Shown in pieces: positions 60,037-64,000 of a stretch of 64,000 bases of DNA. Made by a program: the position numbers and the translations under genes. Positions within the stretch are counted from its first letter, which is position 1, and every line of letters begins with the position of its first letter. The notes under the pieces were generated by a model, which made no database searches, was not told where the DNA came from, and saw only the letters and a program-made list of their open reading frames with translations. The DNA is taken from assembly GCF_009826975.1 (NCBI RefSeq), contig NZ_WUMO01000001.1, forward strand, positions 248,001-312,000, read 5' to 3'. The stretch is from Flavobacterium sp. HBTb2-11-1. GTDB taxonomy: Bacteria > Bacteroidota > Bacteroidia > Flavobacteriales > Flavobacteriaceae.

Positions 60037-62145
60037 TTATTTCGAAGGCAAAGCTTTAAAACCCATATTGTAAAGTGTGAAAGCTTGGATATCTACATTC
60101 TCTTGAATCGTAGCCGCAACAGATTTTCCAGCGCCGTGTCCTGCTTTTACATCAATTCTAATTAAAACCGGATTTTCTCCTATCTGTTTTTCCTGCAATT
60201 CAGATGCAAATTTAAAACTGTGAGCTGGAACCACGCGATCGTCATGATCTCCTGTAGTTACCATAGTCGCAGGATAATGTGTTCCTTGTTTTACGTTGTG
60301 AACTGGGGAATATCCTTTTAAATATTCGAACATTTCTTTGCTGTCTTGAGCAGTTCCGTAATCAAAAGCCCATCCTGCACCTGCTGTAAACGCATTATAA
60401 CGAAGCATGTCCATAACTCCAACTGCTGGCAATGCTACTTTCATTAAATCGGGACGCTGAGTCATTGTGGCACCTACTAATAAACCTCCGTTAGATCCTC
60501 CGCGAATAGCTAAATAATCAGAAGAAGTATATTTTTGTGCAATTAAATACTCTGCGGCAGCGATAAAATCATCAAATACATTTTGCTTTTGAAGTTTTGT
60601 ACCCGCATCGTGCCATTTTTTTCCGTATTCACCGCCACCTCTTAAGTTGGCAACTGCATAAACTCCGCCGTTTTCCATCCAAACCGCATTAGCAATACTG
60701 AAACTTGGCGTCAAACTAATATTGAATCCACCATAACCGTAAAGGATTGTTGGGTTTTTACCGTCTAATTTTGTTCCTTTTTTATATGTAATAATCATCG
60801 GAACTTTTGTCCCGTCTTTTGAAGTATAGAAAACTTGTTTTGACTCATAATCTTCGCTTTTGAAATCTACTTTTGGTTTTTGGTAGATTTCAGACTTGCC
60901 AGATTTTGGTTCAAAAGAGTAAATACTTCCAGGTGTAGTGTAATTCGTAAAGCTGTAATACAAAATCTTTTCGTTCTTTTTTCCGCTAAAACCACCTGCA
61001 GTTCCGACAGCTGGAAGTTTGATTTCACGAACTAGTTTTCCATTGTAATCATATTGCTGTACAAATGAAACAGCATCTTTAGTATAGTTTGCAAAGAAAT
61101 ATCCAGCACCAGTTGATGGAGATAGAATATCTTTGGTTTCTTTAATAAAATCTTTCCAGTTTTCAGGTTTTGGATTTGCAGCATCTACCGTTACAACACG
61201 TTTGTTAGGAGCATTAAAATCTGTTTCAATAAACAATTTGCTTCCTTGGTTGTCAATGATACCACTGTCACTATCAAAGTTGTCAACGATTGTAACGATT
61301 GGACTGTTGGCCTTAGTTAAGTCTTTAATGTACAATTCATTTCCGTACGTAGAATTGGCAGCTGTAATCACTAAATAACGATTATCTTCAGTAACATATC
61401 CGCCAACATATCTTCTTTTTTTGTCAGCTCCAAAAATTACTTTGTCGTCTTTTTGAGAAGTTCCTAGTTTGTGGAAATATAATTTGTGCTGATCTGTTTT
61501 AGCAGATAATTCACTTCCTTTTGGTTTGTCATAACTAGAATAGTAAAAACCTTCATTTCCGTGCCAAGAGATACCGCTGAATTTTATATCAACCAAAGTA
61601 TCTTCTAAAACTTTCTTAGAAAGTGCATCAATGATGATAACTTTTCTCCAGTCGCTTCCTCCTTCAGAGATTGCATAAGCAGCTTTGCTTCCATCTTGAG
61701 AAAAATCAAGTCCGCCAAGAGAAGTGGTTCCATCTTTAGAGAAAGTATTCGGATCTAAGAAAATCTCTTCTTTTCCGCTTTCATCTTTTCTATAAACAAC
61801 AGATTGATTTTGAAGTCCGTTGTTTTTAGAGTAATAAGTAAATTTTCCTTCTTTGAATGGAGCTCCAATTTTTTCGTAGTTCCAAAGTTTTTCCATTCGT
61901 TTTTTAAGTTCTTCACGAAACGGAATTTTATCTAAATAAGCATAAGTAACTTCATTTTGAGCTTTTACCCAAGCACCGGTTTCGGCAGATTTATCATCTT
62001 CTAACCAACGGTACGGATCGCTTACTTTGGTGTCAAAATAAACATCAACAGTTTCTCCTTTTTTAGTTTGCGGATATTGCATTTTGCCTTGTCCAAACGA
62101 AATTCCAGCGGTTGTAATTGCCATTAATAAGAATGTTTTTTTCAT
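60037..62145 (-). CDS. Prolyl oligopeptidase (S9A)
   Basis: 702 residues with a signal peptide (MKKTFLLMAITTAGISFG). A beta-propeller makes up the middle; the C-terminal alpha/beta hydrolase domain has the nucleophile in AIRGGSNGGLLVGATM (S551), the aspartate in TTGDHDDRVVPAHSF and the histidine in DVKAGHGAGKS. It cuts after proline in short peptides in the periplasm. A -7 box lies at 62168-62175. It is separated from the oxidoreductase by a long palindrome. Confidence 0.94.
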   Translation of the reverse strand: MKKTFLLMAITTAGISFGQGKMQYPQTKKGETVDVYFDTKVSDPYRWLEDDKSAETGAWVKAQNEVTYAYLDKIPFREELKKRMEKLWNYEKIGAPFKEGKFTYYSKNNGLQNQSVVYRKDESGKEEIFLDPNTFSKDGTTSLGGLDFSQDGSKAAYAISEGGSDWRKVIIIDALSKKVLEDTLVDIKFSGISWHGNEGFYYSSYDKPKGSELSAKTDQHKLYFHKLGTSQKDDKVIFGADKKRRYVGGYVTEDNRYLVITAANSTYGNELYIKDLTKANSPIVTIVDNFDSDSGIIDNQGSKLFIETDFNAPNKRVVTVDAANPKPENWKDFIKETKDILSPSTGAGYFFANYTKDAVSFVQQYDYNGKLVREIKLPAVGTAGGFSGKKNEKILYYSFTNYTTPGSIYSFEPKSGKSEIYQKPKVDFKSEDYESKQVFYTSKDGTKVPMIITYKKGTKLDGKNPTILYGYGGFNISLTPSFSIANAVWMENGGVYAVANLRGGGEYGKKWHDAGTKLQKQNVFDDFIAAAEYLIAQKYTSSDYLAIRGGSNGGLLVGATMTQRPDLMKVALPAVGVMDMLRYNAFTAGAGWAFDYGTAQDSKEMFEYLKGYSPVHNVKQGTHYPATMVTTGDHDDRVVPAHSFKFASELQEKQIGENPVLIRIDVKAGHGAGKSVAATIQENVDIQAFTLYNMGFKALPSK

Positions 62146-62167
62146 AGTTAGTTTTTATCTGTTGTAA

Positions 62168-62175
62168 CAAAAATA
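62168..62175 (-). promoter_or_regulatory. -7 box for the prolyl oligopeptidase gene
   Basis: TATTTTTG on the minus strand, 23 nt before the ATG at 62145. No -33 found. Confidence 0.5.
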
Positions 62176-62203
62176 GCACTTTCTGTGAGATTGTTGTGTT
62201 ATT

Positions 62204-62296
62204 AACCGCAAAGAACACAAAGAGTTTTTCGCAAAGTTCGCAGAGTTTATAAAAGCTTTTGCGCTCTCTCCGTTTTTCCTTGCGTTCTTTGCGGTT
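62204..62296. repeat. Inverted repeat between the S9 peptidase and TonB receptor genes
   Basis: Outer arms aaccgcaaagaac (62204-62216) and gttctttgcggtt (62284-62296), continuing inward with interruptions (acacaaagagtttttcgc against gcgctctctccgttttt). No T-run; it is another member of the palindrome families. Confidence 0.7.
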
Positions 62297-62305
62297 AAAC
62301 AAATC

Positions 62306-64000
62306 TTATAAATTGAAATTTACGCCCAAAACGATATTTCTTCCAATGTTTGGAATACCATCTGTTTTTAATCTAGAAAGGTGCGCAATATATTTTTTAT
62401 CAAATAAATTGTTTCCGTTTAGGGTAATATCGAAAGCCGTTTTTCCTAGTTTGACAGTTCCGCCAAAACCTAAATTTACCAAAGTATACCCTTTAGAAGC
62501 CGTTTCGAAACCACTTACATTATCTTGGCTAAAAGTTGAAGAAACATTTAACGAAGCAAAACCTTCGCTTAGCCAGTTTTTGATGTTAAATTCAGTTCTC
62601 AAAGTATTATTCCAATTGTTTGCAGGAATTAGAGGCAGATAATCTTTGTTTTCTTTTTTACCAGTAACGGTTTCAAAACTAGTTTCAAAATGCAGCCAAT
62701 CTAACGGATGCGGGTGAAAATGCAGACCTACTTCACCACCATACAATTGAGCATTATCTTGAACGTATGCAAAAACGTCATTGTCATCTAGAACTTCTCC
62801 AGTTGGCGAAGTATAGATGTAGTTGTTTACGTGATTGTAAAATCCGTTTACGAAAAATTCAAAGTGTGAGTTTTTGTATTCTAAGTTTAAATCGGTCTGA
62901 ACGTTTTGTTCTGTTTTTAGATTTGCATTTCCAATTTCGTAGCGATTTGTTCCTTCATGAACACCATTTGAAGTTAATTCTGCTAAGTTTGGAGCTCTAA
63001 ATCCTGTTGCAACATTCAAACGGAAAGTTAAAGGTTCAGCAAATTTGGTCTTGTATCCCAAAGAAGCATTAAAACTGTCAAAAGATCGGTCTAAAGCTTG
63101 AAAATAACCTTCTTCGCCTTCAGTTCCGTGAGCGATCGAAGTAATGTTTCGGTTGTCAAAACGCAATCCGGCTTGAATAACGCTATTATCCCATTCGTAA
63201 TTTGCAGTTCCAAAAACTCCAAAATCATTGGTTGTGGCATCTGGAATTAAATATTCTTCGCCAGAATTTTTATTGGTTTGGTGCATTCCTTGAACTCCTA
63301 AAATTGTTTCTATTTTTCCGAATTTTGGGAAATGGTATTTTGCGTTATAGTTGAAAGTATTCAATTTCATATGAAGAGATGCTTCATTGCTGTCTTCAAA
63401 TTCACTTCTATCGTTAGCAATGTATCCTAAATCAACATCTAGTTTTGAGTTTTCAAAAAAGATAACATTGTTTAAACTCAATAAATGATTGAAAATTCCC
63501 TGTCTAGGAAATTGAGTGTCTTTACTTGAAGATTGTTCTGCAATTCCATCTTCTGGAATTCCAATATCCAGTTTGTTATAGTTGTATCTTAAAACACTTG
63601 AAAAACTTGAATTACTGTAACCGATTCCAGTTTTAAAATCTGTTTCATTATAACGAGAGTTCGTTACTCGATCTCCGCCCGAAATTTTGTAATCAGAATG
63701 TGTATTGTAGCTTCCTCTAGCTAAGAACTTCCAGTTTTCTGTAGACGTTTTTAATCCAATAGAAGAATTGCTTCCCTGTGTATTGGTAAAATATTTCTGA
63801 CTGAAATTAGCTTTAAAATCGCCCGCATCAGCAAACTTTTCAGGATTAAAATATAAAACACCTCCCAAAGCATCAGAACCGTATAATAAAGATGCAGGAC
63901 CTTTGATAACTTCAACGCTCTCAATTCCCGCATCATTTAAACCTAAACCATGCTCGTCTCCAAACTGCTGATTTTCGATACGAACGCCTTGAGAATAAAC
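62306..64000 (-). CDS. TonB-dependent outer membrane receptor, C-terminal part (5' end beyond the window)
   Basis: The frame stays open to the right edge, giving 564 residues. The start at 63868 is internal: the edge sequence reads the plug domain (VYSQGVRIENQQFG, VEVIKGPASLLYGSDALGGV). The rest is the 22-strand barrel: YNTHSDYKISGG, LRLNVATGFRAPNLAEL and the closing RNIVLGVNFNL. The histidine-rich stretch LHFHPHPLDWLHFETS in an extracellular loop or strand is notable and may bind a metal. TonB receptors import metal complexes or other nutrients; the substrate is not known. Confidence 0.9.
   Translation of the reverse strand, partial: VYSQGVRIENQQFGDEHGLGLNDAGIESVEVIKGPASLLYGSDALGGVLYFNPEKFADAGDFKANFSQKYFTNTQGSNSSIGLKTSTENWKFLARGSYNTHSDYKISGGDRVTNSRYNETDFKTGIGYSNSSFSSVLRYNYNKLDIGIPEDGIAEQSSSKDTQFPRQGIFNHLLSLNNVIFFENSKLDVDLGYIANDRSEFEDSNEASLHMKLNTFNYNAKYHFPKFGKIETILGVQGMHQTNKNSGEEYLIPDATTNDFGVFGTANYEWDNSVIQAGLRFDNRNITSIAHGTEGEEGYFQALDRSFDSFNASLGYKTKFAEPLTFRLNVATGFRAPNLAELTSNGVHEGTNRYEIGNANLKTEQNVQTDLNLEYKNSHFEFFVNGFYNHVNNYIYTSPTGEVLDDNDVFAYVQDNAQLYGGEVGLHFHPHPLDWLHFETSFETVTGKKENKDYLPLIPANNWNNTLRTEFNIKNWLSEGFASLNVSSTFSQDNVSGFETASKGYTLVNLGFGGTVKLGKTAFDITLNGNNLFDKKYIAHLSRLKTDGIPNIGRNIVLGVNFNL

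Overview
The window looks like a chromosomal segment of a Flavobacterium or close relative (Bacteroidota). Evidence: AT-rich DNA; repeated TAnnTTTG boxes, the -7 element of Bacteroidota housekeeping promoters, with almost no Shine-Dalgarno sequences; characteristic proteins (a DnaQ-DnaE fusion polymerase, rpsP with a long tail, TPR-AraC regulators, S9 peptidase); and many palindromic intergenic repeats.

Layout. 1-2.8 kb: start of sucA, small hypotheticals and a prenyl diphosphate synthase. 3-10 kb: a YceI gene, a TetR regulator and a complete TolC/MFP/RND efflux pump; a 28-bp palindrome sits before both yceI and tetR with the same geometry. 10-22 kb: a triplicated intergenic repeat, a Tet-like MFS pump, then an envelope module on two strands: retropepsin-like protease, TPR-CHAT protease, PKD/barrel protein, lipoprotein and small membrane protein facing an ECF sigma factor, its anti-sigma-like TPR partner and an S41 peptidase. 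A GGTAAC motif recurs between the two arms. 22-32 kb: housekeeping and accessory genes (TatD, acyltransferase, asparaginase, MFS/LysR pair, tRNA-Ser, SGNH hydrolase, AraC, DUF3050, glutaryl-CoA dehydrogenase-like).

32.4-41.4 kb is the most interesting part: a peptide production and export locus. It holds a membrane-tethered regulator with a periplasmic TPR domain and a cytoplasmic AraC domain; three tandem 47-codon genes with identical double-glycine-leader peptides; a fusion of a degenerate C39-like domain, VKOR and thioredoxin; three more short peptides, two of them with cysteine-rich cores; a C39-peptidase ABC exporter; and its HlyD-type adaptor. The C39 exporter would cut leaders and export cores, the VKOR-thioredoxin protein would form disulfides, and the cysteine-free triplicate peptide is a candidate signal for the TPR regulator. 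That last link is my inference.

41-64 kb: tRNA methyltransferase, four-helix-bundle protein, rimM-rpsP, RRM protein, the leuC-leuD-leuA-leuB operon preceded by a tiny leucine-rich leader ORF, an SDR/AraC pair, dnaE, a beta-barrel protein, a Gfo/Idh/MocA oxidoreductase, prolyl oligopeptidase and a TonB receptor cut by the right edge. No CRISPR array, rRNA, transposase or prophage was seen. Domain calls come from reading the protein sequences, without database searches.
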